This document shows positions 7,841-17,728 of a stretch of 50,672 nucleotides of DNA, one piece after another. The stretch's first letter is position 1. The number at the start of each line of letters is the position of its first letter. Source of the stretch: an uncultured Ferrovum sp. (lineage in GTDB: Bacteria > Pseudomonadota > Gammaproteobacteria > Burkholderiales > Ferrovaceae). The position numbers and the translations under genes are program-made. A model generated the notes under the pieces. That model did not search any database, was not told where the DNA came from, and saw only the letters and a program-made list of their open reading frames with translations. The stretch is from the NCBI GenBank assembly GCA_903863375.1, contig CAIPBT010000072.1, positions 1 through 50,672 of the forward strand, given 5' to 3'.

Positions 7841-8794
7841 ATGGAACGCTCTTTTGCGGTTGCGGTACCGCAGGACGGGTATCGCTGGTGGTACATCGAT
7901 GCCGTGAGTGACGATGGTCAGCATGGCCTGACCATCATCGCCTTCATCGGCAGCGTGTTTTCGCCTTACTACGCCCGGGCCCGTCGCCGTGGCCTGGGCG
8001 ATCCACGCAACCACTGCGCCCTGAACATCGCCCTCTACCAGCGGGGACAGGGCCGCTGGGCGCTGACTGAACGCGGCAGCGCAGACTTGCAAACCAGCGC
8101 GCAACGACTTGAGATTGGTCCCTCGAGCCTGCGCTGGGAAGACGGCCAGCTGGTGGTCCGGATTGCAGAGCGCTGTACGCCCTGGCTGCATCGCCTGGAA
8201 GGAGAGCTGCGACTGGATGGCCCCTTCCGGGAGGACCTCGATTTCGCGCTCGATCCGCACGGTCGGCATCACTGGGGGCCGATTGCGCCGGCTACCCGGG
8301 CCCACCTTCATCTGACCCATCCGCAGGTACGCTGGTCTGGCGATGCCTATCTCGACAGCAATGCCGGCAGCGTCCCGCTGGAGCAGGATTTCCAGCGCTG
8401 GCACTGGTCGCGCCAAACCTGCCCGGACGGCAGCACCGAGGTGTACTACGACGTGGACCGGCGCGACGGTGGCACGACGCTGCTGCGGGTGCGGGTTGCG
8501 CCGCAGGGCGCGGCAGAGTCGCTGCCGGCCCCGGCGCGCGCCAACCTGCCCGGCACGGGCTGGCAGTTGCAGCGCATGAGCCGGCTGCCTGCCGGCAGTA
8601 CCCAGGTGGTACGCACTCTGGAAGACACGCCGTTTTATGCGCGCTCGCTGCTGCGCGTGGACCAGACCACCGCTGGCAGCGAGCCTGGCCTGGTGATGCA
8701 CGAAAGCCTCGACCTGGACCGTTTCGACCGTGCTTGGGTGCAATGCCTGCTGCCTTTTCGCATGCCAAGGATCGCCCGCCGGCAGCCGCGCTAG
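7841..8794 (+). CDS. crtC: Acyclic carotenoid 1,2-hydratase
   Basis: Adds water across the terminal 1,2 double bond of neurosporene or lycopene, creating the hydroxyl that CrtF methylates. The 317-residue protein carries CrtC family signatures: GYRWWYIDAVSDDGQHGLTIIAFIGSVFSPYY near residues 13-44, a central HHWGPIAP and the SGDAYLDSNAGSVPLEQDFQRWHWSR block. The ATG is at 7841. It forms a two-gene unit with crtD. Its 3' end overlaps by 4 bp the 3' end of a convergent small gene on the other strand, so the two transcription units meet here without a visible terminator. Confidence 0.94.
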   Translation: MERSFAVAVPQDGYRWWYIDAVSDDGQHGLTIIAFIGSVFSPYYARARRRGLGDPRNHCALNIALYQRGQGRWALTERGSADLQTSAQRLEIGPSSLRWEDGQLVVRIAERCTPWLHRLEGELRLDGPFREDLDFALDPHGRHHWGPIAPATRAHLHLTHPQVRWSGDAYLDSNAGSVPLEQDFQRWHWSRQTCPDGSTEVYYDVDRRDGGTTLLRVRVAPQGAAESLPAPARANLPGTGWQLQRMSRLPAGSTQVVRTLEDTPFYARSLLRVDQTTAGSEPGLVMHESLDLDRFDRAWVQCLLPFRMPRIARRQPR

Positions 8795-9054
8795 GGGCTT
8801 GCGGCGGGAGGCGGCGGCGGCGGCGGTGCCGACGACAGTGGCGGCGGCGATGGTGGCAGCGATGGCGGCGATGGCGACGATGGCGACGATGGCGACGCCA
8901 GATCCTGCCCGGCGGCCGGCGGCGGTGGGTCCCCGTCCCGGCGCCGCAGGCTGCGGCGTACCGACCAGAGCTCGCGCAGTGCGATCACCAGCACGGTGCC
9001 CTCCACCAGCACGAGTTCGATCATGCCGGCGTGCTGCGCAAAAAACGGGGTCAT
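8791..9054 (-). CDS. Small single-helix membrane protein with Pro/Ser-rich tail, last gene of the superoperon
   Basis: 87 residues. An N-terminal hydrophobic helix (about residues 10-27, IELVLVEGTVLVIALREL) is followed by a basic cluster (RRSLRRRDGD), then about 45 residues that are almost only Pro, Ser and Ala. The start overlaps the crtB stop as ATGA, the same coupling seen at many junctions upstream, which argues that it is translated. I do not recognise a family with certainty; small one-helix proteins linked to pigment genes can act in membrane assembly, but that is speculation here. The low-complexity tail is encoded by a 9-bp DNA repeat, so its length may vary between strains. Confidence 0.6.
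   Translation of the reverse strand: MTPFFAQHAGMIELVLVEGTVLVIALRELWSVRRSLRRRDGDPPPPAAGQDLASPSSPSSPSPPSLPPSPPPLSSAPPPPPPPAASP
8861..8896. repeat. 9-bp tandem repeat, four units
   Basis: Four consecutive units of GATGGC(G/A)(G/A)C-type sequence (one GATGGCGGC, three GATGGCGAC), inside the Pro/Ser-rich tail of the small membrane protein on the minus strand. The surrounding 8810-8900 stretch is also GGC-rich low-complexity sequence. Confidence 0.85.
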
Positions 9055-10211
9055 CCCTGCCAGTCCAACCCCGGCACCGGCGCGGATCGGGATTGTCCTG
9101 CTGCGCGAGCCGCAATGGCACGATGCTCCAGACGTTCAAACAGTTCCAGCACGAATAGACCCTTGCGCGCCCACCAGCGATACACCCCTGCAGCCAGACC
9201 GGCACGATCCCGAACGGACCGCCCAACCGGACAGACCTGCAGCAGCGCGGCTGCCTGGCACTCCAGCATGGCCTCACACCATGGATCGAGCAGGTCGACC
9301 GCTTTCAGGCGCGCCGGAAGGATCAGACAGGCAAGCTTCTGGACGGGACCAAGCACGGTGCGACGCGTGACGCTATCGCAGCCCCGGTCACGCAGCGCAT
9401 GGCCAATGCCAGCATACAGCCGGCGGGCCGCCACGATGCCTGGACGACAGTCGGCCGGCAGCGACGCGATGCCCCGATCCGCCAGGGCGTAGTATCGATC
9501 CGCTACCAACAGCAAGCGGCGAACCACCGCCGCGATAGCGGGATTGGCGGCTGGCTGCGCGCGCCAGGCATCCCCATCGATACCCGCATCTGCCAGCCAG
9601 TTCCGAGGCAGATACAGGCGCCCAATGCCGGCATCCTCACCGACATCGCGACAGATATTGGTGAGCTGCATGGCCACGCCGAGGGCCAGCGCCCCTTGCA
9701 GCGCCGCCCGGTCGCGCACGCCCATCACCAGGGCCATTGCCAGTCCCACCGTCCCGGCGACACGCACGGCATAGAGGATCAGATCCTCGATGCCATCCGG
9801 TTGCTGGTGTTCCACATCCTGGGCAAAGCCATCGAGCAGGGCATCCAGGATCGGCACTGGAATGCGATGCCGGGTGATGATGTCTGCCAGCAGGCGGTCG
9901 CGGTCGGCCGGTTGGTCCACCAGATCGCGCACCCGGGTGCGCAGCAGCCGCAAGGCGGCATGCCCGCCCCCTTCATCGACAAGATCATCGGCCTCGCGAC
10001 AGAACGCATACAGGATCGCCGCTGGCTGGCGCACGCGTTGCGGCAGCAGGCGCGACGCCAGATGGAAGCTGCGTGATCCGGTCTGCAGGCTGGCCTCGCA
10101 GGCCTTCAGGCTGGCCGCGCTGGCGTGCTGGGCACCTTCATCCGCCTGCATCGCGAGCGGGCCCACGTAAGAACCGTCGCAAGGGTGCTCAGTGAATGAA
10201 AACACGGGCAT
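9051..10211 (-). CDS. crtB: Phytoene synthase
   Basis: Condenses two GGPP into phytoene, the first committed carotenoid step. Features are the N-terminal TGSRSFHLASRLLP, first aspartate-rich motif CREADDLVDE, and second motif in NICRDVGEDAGIGRLYLP. I chose the ATG at 10211 (386 residues): it overlaps the end of crtI by 23 bp and has GAGGTGG about 6 nt upstream. A later ATG at 10151 would give 366 residues and still keep all conserved parts, but has no visible ribosome-binding site. It sits between crtI and the small membrane protein within the long minus-strand run. Confidence 0.95.
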   Translation of the reverse strand: MPVFSFTEHPCDGSYVGPLAMQADEGAQHASAASLKACEASLQTGSRSFHLASRLLPQRVRQPAAILYAFCREADDLVDEGGGHAALRLLRTRVRDLVDQPADRDRLLADIITRHRIPVPILDALLDGFAQDVEHQQPDGIEDLILYAVRVAGTVGLAMALVMGVRDRAALQGALALGVAMQLTNICRDVGEDAGIGRLYLPRNWLADAGIDGDAWRAQPAANPAIAAVVRRLLLVADRYYALADRGIASLPADCRPGIVAARRLYAGIGHALRDRGCDSVTRRTVLGPVQKLACLILPARLKAVDLLDPWCEAMLECQAAALLQVCPVGRSVRDRAGLAAGVYRWWARKGLFVLELFERLEHRAIAARAAGQSRSAPVPGLDWQG

Positions 10212-11691
10212 GGGGCACCACCTCATCGAGAATTTTGGCCGAACAGAGCACACCCGGAACCCCCGCACCGGGATGGGTGCCAGCCCCCACCAGATACAGG
10301 CCGGGCACATCCTCGCTGACGTTGTGCGGACGGAACCATGCGCTTTGCAGCATGCTGGGCTCCATGCCAAACCCCGCCCCTTGCCACGACAGATACCGGC
10401 TGCGGAAGTCTCCCGGATGGATCAGGTGTGAGGTGACCACTTCGGCACCCAGGCCTGGCAGGATCGTCTCCTCGAGGCGTTGCTGGATGCGCTGACGATA
10501 GGGTTCCGCCTCGGTCGTCCAGTCGACCTTGCCGCCTCCCAGATGGGGGACCGGCGAAAGCGCATAGAAGGCGTCGCAGCCGGGTGGTGCAAGGCTCGGA
10601 TCTGTCGCCGTTGGCCGATGCACATACAGGCTGAAATCCTTGGCCAGCACCTTGCGCTTGAAGATGTCGGTCAGCAGCGGCTGGTAGCGCGGACCCAGCA
10701 GCAGGGTGTGGTGACTCACCGATTCGTAGCGTTTGCGGGTACCGAAATACCAGACGAACAGGCCCATCGAGTGGTCTGCCCGCTCCACCTTGCGGTTGGT
10801 CCAGCGTTTGCGCGCCGACTCGGGCAGCATCATGCGATAGGTCCAGGCCGCATCGGCGTTGGACACCACCACCTCGGCGTGCAGGGTTTCGCCATCGGCC
10901 AGCTCCACGCCGCAGGCGCGTCCGTCCTCGAGCAGGATGCGCCGCACCTCGGTATTCAGGCGGATGGTACTGCCCTGCCCTTCGATCAGGCGCACCAGTC
11001 CCTGCACCACGGCGCCGGTGCCGCCGTGCGCGCAATGCACACCCCAGCGCCGCTCCAGCGCATTGATCAGGGTGTAGATGGCCGTGACGTTGAAAGGATT
11101 GCCCCCAACCAGCAGGGGATGAAAACTGAACACCGACCGCAGGCGCGGATCGCTGAAGCAGCTTGCCACCTTGCCGTGCACGCTGTTCCAGGCCCCAAGC
11201 CGCGCCAGACCTGGCAAGGCCCGCAGCATGTCGCTCACCCGCGTGAACGGCGTTGTCGACAGGCCCTCGAAGCCGGTACGGCAGGCTGCATCGGCGTGCC
11301 GCATGAAGCGCTCCAGCCCCGCCAGATCCTGCGGGGCCAGCCGTGCCACTTCCGCCCGCATGGCGGCGGGGTCGGAGAAATAGGAGAAGGTTTCGCCGTC
11401 GTCAAAGCGGATGCGGTAGAACGGATCCAGCGACTGCAGGGTGACGTGGTCGGCCATGCGCTGACCGCAGAGGGCCCAGAGCTCTTCCAGCAGGTGCGGT
11501 ACGGTGATGATGGTAGGACCGGCATCAAAGCGGAAGCCATCCTGTTCATACACGTAGGCCCGGCCGCCCGCCTTGTCGAGACGATCCAGCAGGGTGACCT
11601 GGTAGCCGCGTGCCGCCAGCCGGATCGCCGCTGCCAATCCGCCAAAACCGGCGCCGATCACCACGGCATGGGGTTTGCGCGGCGCCCTCAT
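10189..11691 (-). CDS. crtI: Phytoene desaturase
   Basis: FAD-dependent desaturase converting phytoene to neurosporene or lycopene. The 500-residue protein starts with the FAD motif [20 protein letters not shown], followed by [21 protein letters not shown], and ends with the family signature [19 protein letters not shown]. The ATG at 11691 overlaps the dxs stop as ATGA; the frame stays open far upstream inside dxs but this is antisense-frame noise. It belongs to the bchF-to-crtB superoperon rather than being divergent from crtA as in Rhodobacter. Confidence 0.96.
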   Translation of the reverse strand: MRAPRKPHAVVIGAGFGGLAAAIRLAARGYQVTLLDRLDKAGGRAYVYEQDGFRFDAGPTIITVPHLLEELWALCGQRMADHVTLQSLDPFYRIRFDDGETFSYFSDPAAMRAEVARLAPQDLAGLERFMRHADAACRTGFEGLSTTPFTRVSDMLRALPGLARLGAWNSVHGKVASCFSDPRLRSVFSFHPLLVGGNPFNVTAIYTLINALERRWGVHCAHGGTGAVVQGLVRLIEGQGSTIRLNTEVRRILLEDGRACGVELADGETLHAEVVVSNADAAWTYRMMLPESARKRWTNRKVERADHSMGLFVWYFGTRKRYESVSHHTLLLGPRYQPLLTDIFKRKVLAKDFSLYVHRPTATDPSLAPPGCDAFYALSPVPHLGGGKVDWTTEAEPYRQRIQQRLEETILPGLGAEVVTSHLIHPGDFRSRYLSWQGAGFGMEPSMLQSAWFRPHNVSEDVPGLYLVGAGTHPGAGVPGVLCSAKILDEVVPHARVFIH

Positions 11692-13646
11692 GACAGCACC
11701 GCCCGGACCGGCGAGAGGGTATAGGCCGGATGGGCCTGCACCTGCGCGACAATGCCGTCGGCATCCAGTCCCAGCAGATGCAGAAGTTCCGCCTGTTCGC
11801 CATGTGGCGTCCAGGCATCCGGATGGCCCAGCTGCAACAGGGCGCAGGACAGGTGCTGTACCTGCAGGCTTTCCGCGACAGCACTGCCGGCACCACCCTG
11901 GATCACGTGATCCTCCAGCGTCACCAGCAGATCGTGCTGGCTCGCCACCAACGCCAGCATCGCAGTATCGAGTGGCTTGATCCAGCGCATGTTGATCACG
12001 GTGGCATCCAGGCGTTCGCCCGCTTCCAGCGCCGCCGCAAGCAGGGGACCAAACGCCAGCAGGGCCACCCGGGTACCCCGCCGAACCGTCAAGGCACGGC
12101 CGACCGGCAGCACGCCCTGCGCCTGCCGGTCGGGAATGTCCGGGGCAGTGCCGCGGGGATAGCGCACCGCCATCGGTGCGCCCAGCGTGAGCGCCGTATC
12201 GAGCATCTGGCGCAACTCGGTACCGGTGGCCGGTGCCGCCAGATGCATGCCCGGCAGACAACGCAGGAAAGCGATGTCAAAGGCGCCATGGTGGGTTGGC
12301 CCGTCCGCTCCGACCAGACCGGCGCGGTCCAGCGCAAACACCACCGGCAAGCCCTGCAGGGCAACGTCGTGCAGGGCCTGGTCGTAACCACGCTGCAGGA
12401 ATGTCGAGTACACCGCGACCACCGGCAACATGCCCTCGCAGGCCATGCCTGCGGCGAACGTCACTGCATGCTGCTCGGCAATGCCGACATCGAAATAGCG
12501 GTCGGGATGACGGGCTGCGAATTCCACCAGCCCCGATCCCTCACGCATCGCCGGCGTGATGCCGACCACCCGGGGATCGCGCTCGGCGGCATCACACAGC
12601 CAGTCACCAAACACCTGGGTGAAGGTGGGGCGCACGGCGGCAGCCGCCTTGGCTAGCCCGAGGGCCGGATGGAAGCGCCCCACGCCATGATATTTGACGG
12701 GGTCCTGTTCGGCCGGTGCATAGCCGTGCCCCTTGCGGGTGACGATATGCAACAGGCGCGGACCGCTTGCCTGGCGCAGGCTCTGCAACATCGGCACCAG
12801 GGTGGCCAGGTCGTGACCATCGATCGGGCCGGTGTAGTTGAAGCCGAACTGTTCAAACAGGGTCGAGGGCATCACCATGCCCTTGGCCGCCACCTCCATC
12901 CGTCTGGCCATCCGGCGCAGGGGCGGCACACCGGCCAGCACCTGCTTGGTCAGCTCGCGGGCCTGCTGATAGAAGCGACCGGCGACCAGTTGGGCGAGAT
13001 ACCGGTTCAGCGCACCGACAGCCGGCGAAATCGACATGTCGTTGTCATTGAGGATCACCAGCAGGTTGGCATCGATCACCCCGGCATTGTTGAGCGCCTC
13101 GAAGGCCATGCCCGCAGACATCGCGCCATCGCCGATCACGGCCACCACCCGCCGGTCCGATCCCTGCGCACGCGCGGCAACCGCCATGCCCAGGGCTGCG
13201 CTGATCGATGTGCTGGAATGTGCCGTGCCAAAGGCGTCGTAGACCGATTCATCCCGCCGGGGAAAACCGGACAGCCCCCCCATCTGGCGCAGGCTGGCCA
13301 TGGCAGCACGACGGCCGGTCAGCACCTTGTGGGCGTACGTCTGATGACCGACGTCCCAGACAATCCGGTCCTGCGGGGTATCGAAGACATAATGCAGGGC
13401 CACCGCCAGCTCGATGGTGCCGAGATTGGAGGACAGGTGACCACCGGTGGTGGCAACCGACTGCAGCACAGCCTCGCGCAGTTCGTCGGCCACGGCGGGC
13501 AGGTCGGTGCGGGCAAGCGCCCGCAGATCAGCGGGTTCGGCGATGCCGGCCAACAGGCTGCCCGGACTTGTCGTGGGTGGGTTGGCCTGCCCGGCCCCCG
13601 CCGGGCGGGCCGCCTGCCAGAGCGGCCATACCAGATCATGATTCAT
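11688..13646 (-). CDS. dxs: 1-deoxy-D-xylulose-5-phosphate synthase
   Basis: Thiamine-diphosphate enzyme making DXP from pyruvate and glyceraldehyde 3-phosphate, the flux-setting step of the MEP isoprenoid pathway. The 652-residue protein has [21 protein letters not shown] near the N-terminus, the ThDP motif [18 protein letters not shown]...LNDND, the [15 protein letters not shown] pyrimidine-site segment and the DGPTHHG motif. The ATG at 13646 overlaps the bchO stop as ATGA and its own stop overlaps crtI. Its place between bchO and crtI ties isoprenoid supply to pigment gene expression; a housekeeping dxs elsewhere is likely but cannot be seen here. Confidence 0.95.
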   Translation of the reverse strand: MNHDLVWPLWQAARPAGAGQANPPTTSPGSLLAGIAEPADLRALARTDLPAVADELREAVLQSVATTGGHLSSNLGTIELAVALHYVFDTPQDRIVWDVGHQTYAHKVLTGRRAAMASLRQMGGLSGFPRRDESVYDAFGTAHSSTSISAALGMAVAARAQGSDRRVVAVIGDGAMSAGMAFEALNNAGVIDANLLVILNDNDMSISPAVGALNRYLAQLVAGRFYQQARELTKQVLAGVPPLRRMARRMEVAAKGMVMPSTLFEQFGFNYTGPIDGHDLATLVPMLQSLRQASGPRLLHIVTRKGHGYAPAEQDPVKYHGVGRFHPALGLAKAAAAVRPTFTQVFGDWLCDAAERDPRVVGITPAMREGSGLVEFAARHPDRYFDVGIAEQHAVTFAAGMACEGMLPVVAVYSTFLQRGYDQALHDVALQGLPVVFALDRAGLVGADGPTHHGAFDIAFLRCLPGMHLAAPATGTELRQMLDTALTLGAPMAVRYPRGTAPDIPDRQAQGVLPVGRALTVRRGTRVALLAFGPLLAAALEAGERLDATVINMRWIKPLDTAMLALVASQHDLLVTLEDHVIQGGAGSAVAESLQVQHLSCALLQLGHPDAWTPHGEQAELLHLLGLDADGIVAQVQAHPAYTLSPVRAVLS

Positions 13647-14518
13647 GCGGTGCACTCCTGTGGCTCGTGACGTGACCAGCATGCGCGCATGGTGCGCAAA
13701 CATGCTGCGGGATCTTCCTCATGTGCCAGGTGCCCCAATCCTGGCAGGGTTATTTTTTGTGCGTGCGGCAGCAAGGCCTGGACGCGGCTTGCCTCGGCAG
13801 GTGGAATGGTGCGGTCTCCCGCCGCGACCAGCAGGTCGAGCGGTACACGCAGTCGCGGCAGGTCACGCGCAAGGGCTGGCAGGTCCCACCACGCCATCAT
13901 GCGCAACGCCGCCGAGACGTGAGCAGATTCGCCCAGCAAGGTCTGGTAGACGGCAATCATGTGCGGATCGAGCCGCGACCCGGTGGTCTCGAGCAGACGC
14001 CGGACCGCCTCCGCGCCGCGCGCCCGGCGGGAAAAGATTTCCGGAATCAGCGGTGTGGCGGCGAGCAGCTTGGCCAGCGGCGAAAACAGGTGCAGCGGCA
14101 TGCCAAGGGGAGGCAGCAGCGCGCCATTCACGGCGGTCAGGCAGCGGGGAGAATGACCGCTGTCCAGGCACAGACGGGCTGCCAGTGCGGCACCCGCCGA
14201 ATGTCCGACCATCACCTCGGGTACCACCTCCAGGGTGCTCAGCAGTCCGCGCAACTGGCGTGCCATGCCGGGCAGGCTCAGCCCGCCGATTCCTGGGTCG
14301 CTGCTCAGACCGTGCCCTGGCAGATCGGGCGCGATCACGCACCAGTCCTCGGCCAGACTGCGGAACATGCCGCGCCACGCATGGCTCGACGAAGCCGTTC
14401 CGTGCAGCAGTAACAGCACCGGTCCCTGTCCGGCACGCTGCACATGCCAGCGCATGCCTCCGGTGCGCAGGAAGACGCTGAACGGTGTCTGCAGCGGACT
14501 GGCGCCCGGATCAGGCAC
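13643..14518 (-). CDS. bchO: BchO, alpha/beta hydrolase linked to magnesium chelatase
   Basis: Alpha/beta-hydrolase of the bchID-bchO neighbourhood, long treated as a magnesium chelatase accessory protein; its biochemical role is not settled. Visible motifs are the oxyanion region [16 protein letters not shown], the nucleophile elbow in [14 protein letters not shown] (Ser in G-H-S-A-G), and the C-terminal His in [14 protein letters not shown] chose the GTG at 14518, which overlaps the bchD stop by 8 bp and has GGAG 9 nt upstream, giving 291 residues. An ATG at 14572 inside bchD would add 18 residues without family support. Confidence 0.88.
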   Translation of the reverse strand: MPDPGASPLQTPFSVFLRTGGMRWHVQRAGQGPVLLLLHGTASSSHAWRGMFRSLAEDWCVIAPDLPGHGLSSDPGIGGLSLPGMARQLRGLLSTLEVVPEVMVGHSAGAALAARLCLDSGHSPRCLTAVNGALLPPLGMPLHLFSPLAKLLAATPLIPEIFSRRARGAEAVRRLLETTGSRLDPHMIAVYQTLLGESAHVSAALRMMAWWDLPALARDLPRLRVPLDLLVAAGDRTIPPAEASRVQALLPHAQKITLPGLGHLAHEEDPAACLRTMRACWSRHEPQECTA

Positions 14519-16607
14519 GGGTGGCAGCTCCGGCGGGGCGCATGCGTGTCTTGACGGCTGCGGACAAGGCATCGGATCGTCCGCCCGGCAGCAGCAGATA
14601 TTCCGCCCCCAAAGCCTGGGCGAGTGCATTAGCCTTGGGCTGCGCCTGGCGCGCGATGTCGATCAGCAGACACGGCAGGCCACCAGTGGCGACAGCCCGC
14701 GCCGCGGCGAGCGCATCGGTTTCGGCCTGACCGCGCCCGCCGATGCCTGCCCGGCTCACATTGGCGCGCCCGTCGGTCAGCAAGACCAGCAGGGGCGCGT
14801 CGCCCCGTCGGCGAACCTCATTGGCGACCTGGGCTGCAAGGTCGATGCCCTGGGCCAGTGGCGTGCCCCCCCCTCCAGGCAGGGCCGACAGTTCGCGCCG
14901 CACCCGCGACAAGGAACGGGTGGGGGGCAACAGCACCTCGGCAGCATTGCCGCGAAAACTGATCAGGGCGACCTGGTCACGGCGCACATAACACTGCGCC
15001 AGCAGCGACTCGATGGCCCCTTTGGCTTCTGCCAGCCGTTGCAGGGCCGCCGAGCCAGAGGCATCGACCGCAAACACGGCAGTGCTGCGCGTCCGCGGTT
15101 TGAGGGCACGTACCCGGAAATCGCTTGCGCGGATGGCCAGCCGCGCACCGTGTACCGGCGGCGAGCGCAGCTTCTGCCACGGCAGGGCCACGCGCAAGGT
15201 GGCCAGCAGGTCGAGCGTGCGTCCCTGGCGCGGATCGCCAGGCTCGACGCCAACCGGTCGGCCATGACGGATCGGCCTGGACCGGCGGGAGGTGAATGCC
15301 GAGACGCGTCCGCTGCTGGTGCCGGGAGCCGCCAGTTGCAGCCGCTCGAGCAGTCTGGCGGGCAGGCTGTTAGCAACCGCCTGGGTCAGGGCGAGTGCCT
15401 GACCTTGGCTGTCTACGGCGGCCGGGGCGGGCGGGGTGGCAGGCTGTGCCGACCCGCTCGACGGCGCTGCGCTGCCAGGGGCAGATGACGCACCGGCGTC
15501 GGCCGCTGCAGCCGGAGGCTCAGCGGCTGCCGGCGCGGAGGCCGGCGACGGGGCATTGGCGGCATCGGCCGCATCAACCGGTTTGGCAGGGTCCTGACCG
15601 CCGGAAGCTTCGGCGGATCCGGCGGTATCGGCTGGGTCGGCGTCCTGCCCGTCGGCCTGGGTGTCTGCGGTCGCTGGCGGAACCGGCGGCAGGCAACGTG
15701 CCCGCGCCGTGAACACCAACGTGGCTGCCCGTTCGAGCTCTGTCGCATCCGGCAGATCGCGTCCACCGGCTCGCGCGAACGCGCCGGCAACGCTCCAGGC
15801 CAGCAGGGGCGCACGCAGTGAAGCGATGCCCAGTTGCCACGCACTGAAACACAGTGCGCCCAGGGCAGCCTGCTCATCCACCGCCAGCGCGTCCTCTGCC
15901 ACGGGCGACCCCGTCTGCAACCGGGGATCGGCCAGCGCCGGATCGTGTTGCAACGCACCTTTGGCCGGCTGGCCTTCCTGGTGCCACCAGGCGGCGAGCT
16001 GTCCGGCATCCAGACTGAACGCCAGTCGGTCGCGCAGTCCGGCGGGAACACCGCTCGCGGATTCGCTCGCGTCGTCGTCGGCATCCTCGTCGATCACGAT
16101 CAGGAGGAACCGGGCCGGATACACGCCCTGCAGACCCTCGCGCGCCAGCTGCACGCACTGTGCGTCCAAGGCCTGCTGGATGGTTGCCAGCGCCACCGGC
16201 TGCATCCGCCCGACCTGGGTCAGCACCAGTACTCCGCCGTCGGCATGCGCCAACAGGCCGGTCCGGGCCACCGGTCGTCCGGCGGCCAGGGTGGCCGACA
16301 GATCCAGTCCGCCCAACAGGGCGTCAAGGGTGACATTCACCGGAACCCGAACCCACGGCGTGGCCGGTGGCAGCTGGCGGCGCAGGCTGGCCAGCCACGT
16401 GGTGCAGGCAGCATCCATCGGCGTGCGCAGGTGGACACCGCCCAATGTCGCAGTGCCGCGCTGCTGCCCTGCGGTGGCAGGCAGTCCGGCCAGCAGGTGC
16501 AACACCTGTCCGGCTGACGCATCCGGCAGCCTGTCTGCTTCCACCTGGCCCGGCATCGGCCGGGCTGGACCAGCAGTGTCGTGGCCGACCTGGAGGGGCG
16601 CGTTCAC
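14511..16607 (-). CDS. bchD: Magnesium chelatase subunit D
   Basis: Partner of BchI in the AAA+ ring that drives Mg insertion into protoporphyrin IX by BchH. The 698-residue protein has an N-terminal AAA-like domain without a good P-loop (as usual for BchD), an Ala/Pro/Asp-rich linker of about 95 residues (roughly 306-399), and a C-terminal integrin-I/vWA domain with the MIDAS motif DASGS (about residue 514) and LLTDGRAN. The start is GTG at 16607, overlapping the bchI stop as GTGA with GAGG upstream. The linker is longer than in short proteobacterial BchD, making the protein larger than usual. Confidence 0.94.
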   Translation of the reverse strand: MNAPLQVGHDTAGPARPMPGQVEADRLPDASAGQVLHLLAGLPATAGQQRGTATLGGVHLRTPMDAACTTWLASLRRQLPPATPWVRVPVNVTLDALLGGLDLSATLAAGRPVARTGLLAHADGGVLVLTQVGRMQPVALATIQQALDAQCVQLAREGLQGVYPARFLLIVIDEDADDDASESASGVPAGLRDRLAFSLDAGQLAAWWHQEGQPAKGALQHDPALADPRLQTGSPVAEDALAVDEQAALGALCFSAWQLGIASLRAPLLAWSVAGAFARAGGRDLPDATELERAATLVFTARARCLPPVPPATADTQADGQDADPADTAGSAEASGGQDPAKPVDAADAANAPSPASAPAAAEPPAAAADAGASSAPGSAAPSSGSAQPATPPAPAAVDSQGQALALTQAVANSLPARLLERLQLAAPGTSSGRVSAFTSRRSRPIRHGRPVGVEPGDPRQGRTLDLLATLRVALPWQKLRSPPVHGARLAIRASDFRVRALKPRTRSTAVFAVDASGSAALQRLAEAKGAIESLLAQCYVRRDQVALISFRGNAAEVLLPPTRSLSRVRRELSALPGGGGTPLAQGIDLAAQVANEVRRRGDAPLLVLLTDGRANVSRAGIGGRGQAETDALAAARAVATGGLPCLLIDIARQAQPKANALAQALGAEYLLLPGGRSDALSAAVKTRMRPAGAATRA

Positions 16608-17728
16608 GCGCCGAGCACCTCGCAGACTGCCCGTTCGATACGCGCGTCCGATCCCCCCTCTTCCAGAGGATTGCGGCGCAAGCGGTGCCGCAGCGATGGA
16701 ACCGCCCACTGGCGCAGATGATGCAGCTCCACGGTGTCAGCGCCTTCCAGTGCCGCGGCAGCCCGGGCTGCGCGCACCAGAGTGAGTTCGCCACGCAGGC
16801 CATCGGTGCCCAGGGCAATGCACAGCCTGGCGGCAGCTTCGACGATTGCATCCGTCACCAGCACCCCCGCCAGCCGCGCCTGTGCGGCACTCAACTGCTC
16901 CCGCAGGATCTGCTCCGCCTCCGCATGGCGGGCCACAAATCCGGTGCCGTCCGCTTCAAAGGCTGCCCGGCGCCGGATCACCTCGACGCGCGTCGGCAGG
17001 TCGGTCGGCGTCCGCACGTCCACGGCCAGGCCGAAACGGTCCAGCAGCTGCGGCCGCAATTCCCCTTCTTCCGGATTGCCGCTGCCGATCAGCACAAAAC
17101 GTGCGGCATGCCGCACGCTGAGGCCGTCGCGCTCGACCACATTCTCGCCAGATGCGGCAGCGTCCAGCAGGACATCGACCAGATGGTCCTCCAGCAGGTT
17201 GATCTCGTCGATGTAGAGGAAACCGCGATGCGCGCGGGCCAACAGGCCTGGCTCGAAGGCCTTTTCGCCATGCACCAGGGCACGCTCCAGATCAAGCGCG
17301 CCCACCACGCGATCTTCGCTGGCACCCAGCGGCAGATCCACCACGGGCACCGGACGGGTGATCACGGCAGACGGCAGCCCGGCGGCCTGGGCCGCGGCAC
17401 AGGACGGGCAATCCGGCGACGGTTGATCGGGATGACACTGGTACGCGCAACCGGCCACCACCGGCATCTCCGGCAGCAGTGCGGCCAGGGCGCGCACGGC
17501 CGTCGACTTGCCGGTACCGCGGTCACCGGTCACCAGCACACCGCCCAGCCCCGGATCGATCACCGCCAGCAACAGGGCATCGCGCATGCCGTCCTGGCCT
17601 ACCAGGGCGGTGAAGGGAAACACCAGACGACGCCGATACGACGGCGCGGCAGTGCCGACGGGGCGAGGAACCGCAGCGGCACCGACCACATCGGAGCGGG
17701 CGGTCGTCGTGGGAAGGCTGTCATCCAT
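16604..17728 (-). CDS. bchI: Magnesium chelatase ATPase subunit I
   Basis: AAA+ ATPase of magnesium chelatase. The 374-residue protein has FPFTALVGQDGMRDALLLAVIDPG, Walker A GDRGTGKS at residues 68-75, a Cys-containing insert (GCAYQCHP...DCPSC), Walker B LYIDEINLL, and the sensor-1 segment GSGNPEEGELRPQLLDRFGL. The ATG at 17728 has GGAG 9 nt upstream and overlaps the end of the puhE-GTPase gene by 8 bp; an upstream in-frame start would lie wholly in that gene. The bchI-bchD-bchO order is conserved in purple bacteria. Confidence 0.96.
   Translation of the reverse strand: MDDSLPTTTARSDVVGAAAVPRPVGTAAPSYRRRLVFPFTALVGQDGMRDALLLAVIDPGLGGVLVTGDRGTGKSTAVRALAALLPEMPVVAGCAYQCHPDQPSPDCPSCAAAQAAGLPSAVITRPVPVVDLPLGASEDRVVGALDLERALVHGEKAFEPGLLARAHRGFLYIDEINLLEDHLVDVLLDAAASGENVVERDGLSVRHAARFVLIGSGNPEEGELRPQLLDRFGLAVDVRTPTDLPTRVEVIRRRAAFEADGTGFVARHAEAEQILREQLSAAQARLAGVLVTDAIVEAAARLCIALGTDGLRGELTLVRAARAAAALEGADTVELHHLRQWAVPSLRHRLRRNPLEEGGSDARIERAVCEVLGA

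Noticed and set aside
7544-9277. A 577-codon minus-strand open frame
   Set aside because: Antisense to crtD and crtC and overlapping the crtB end; no recognisable motif.
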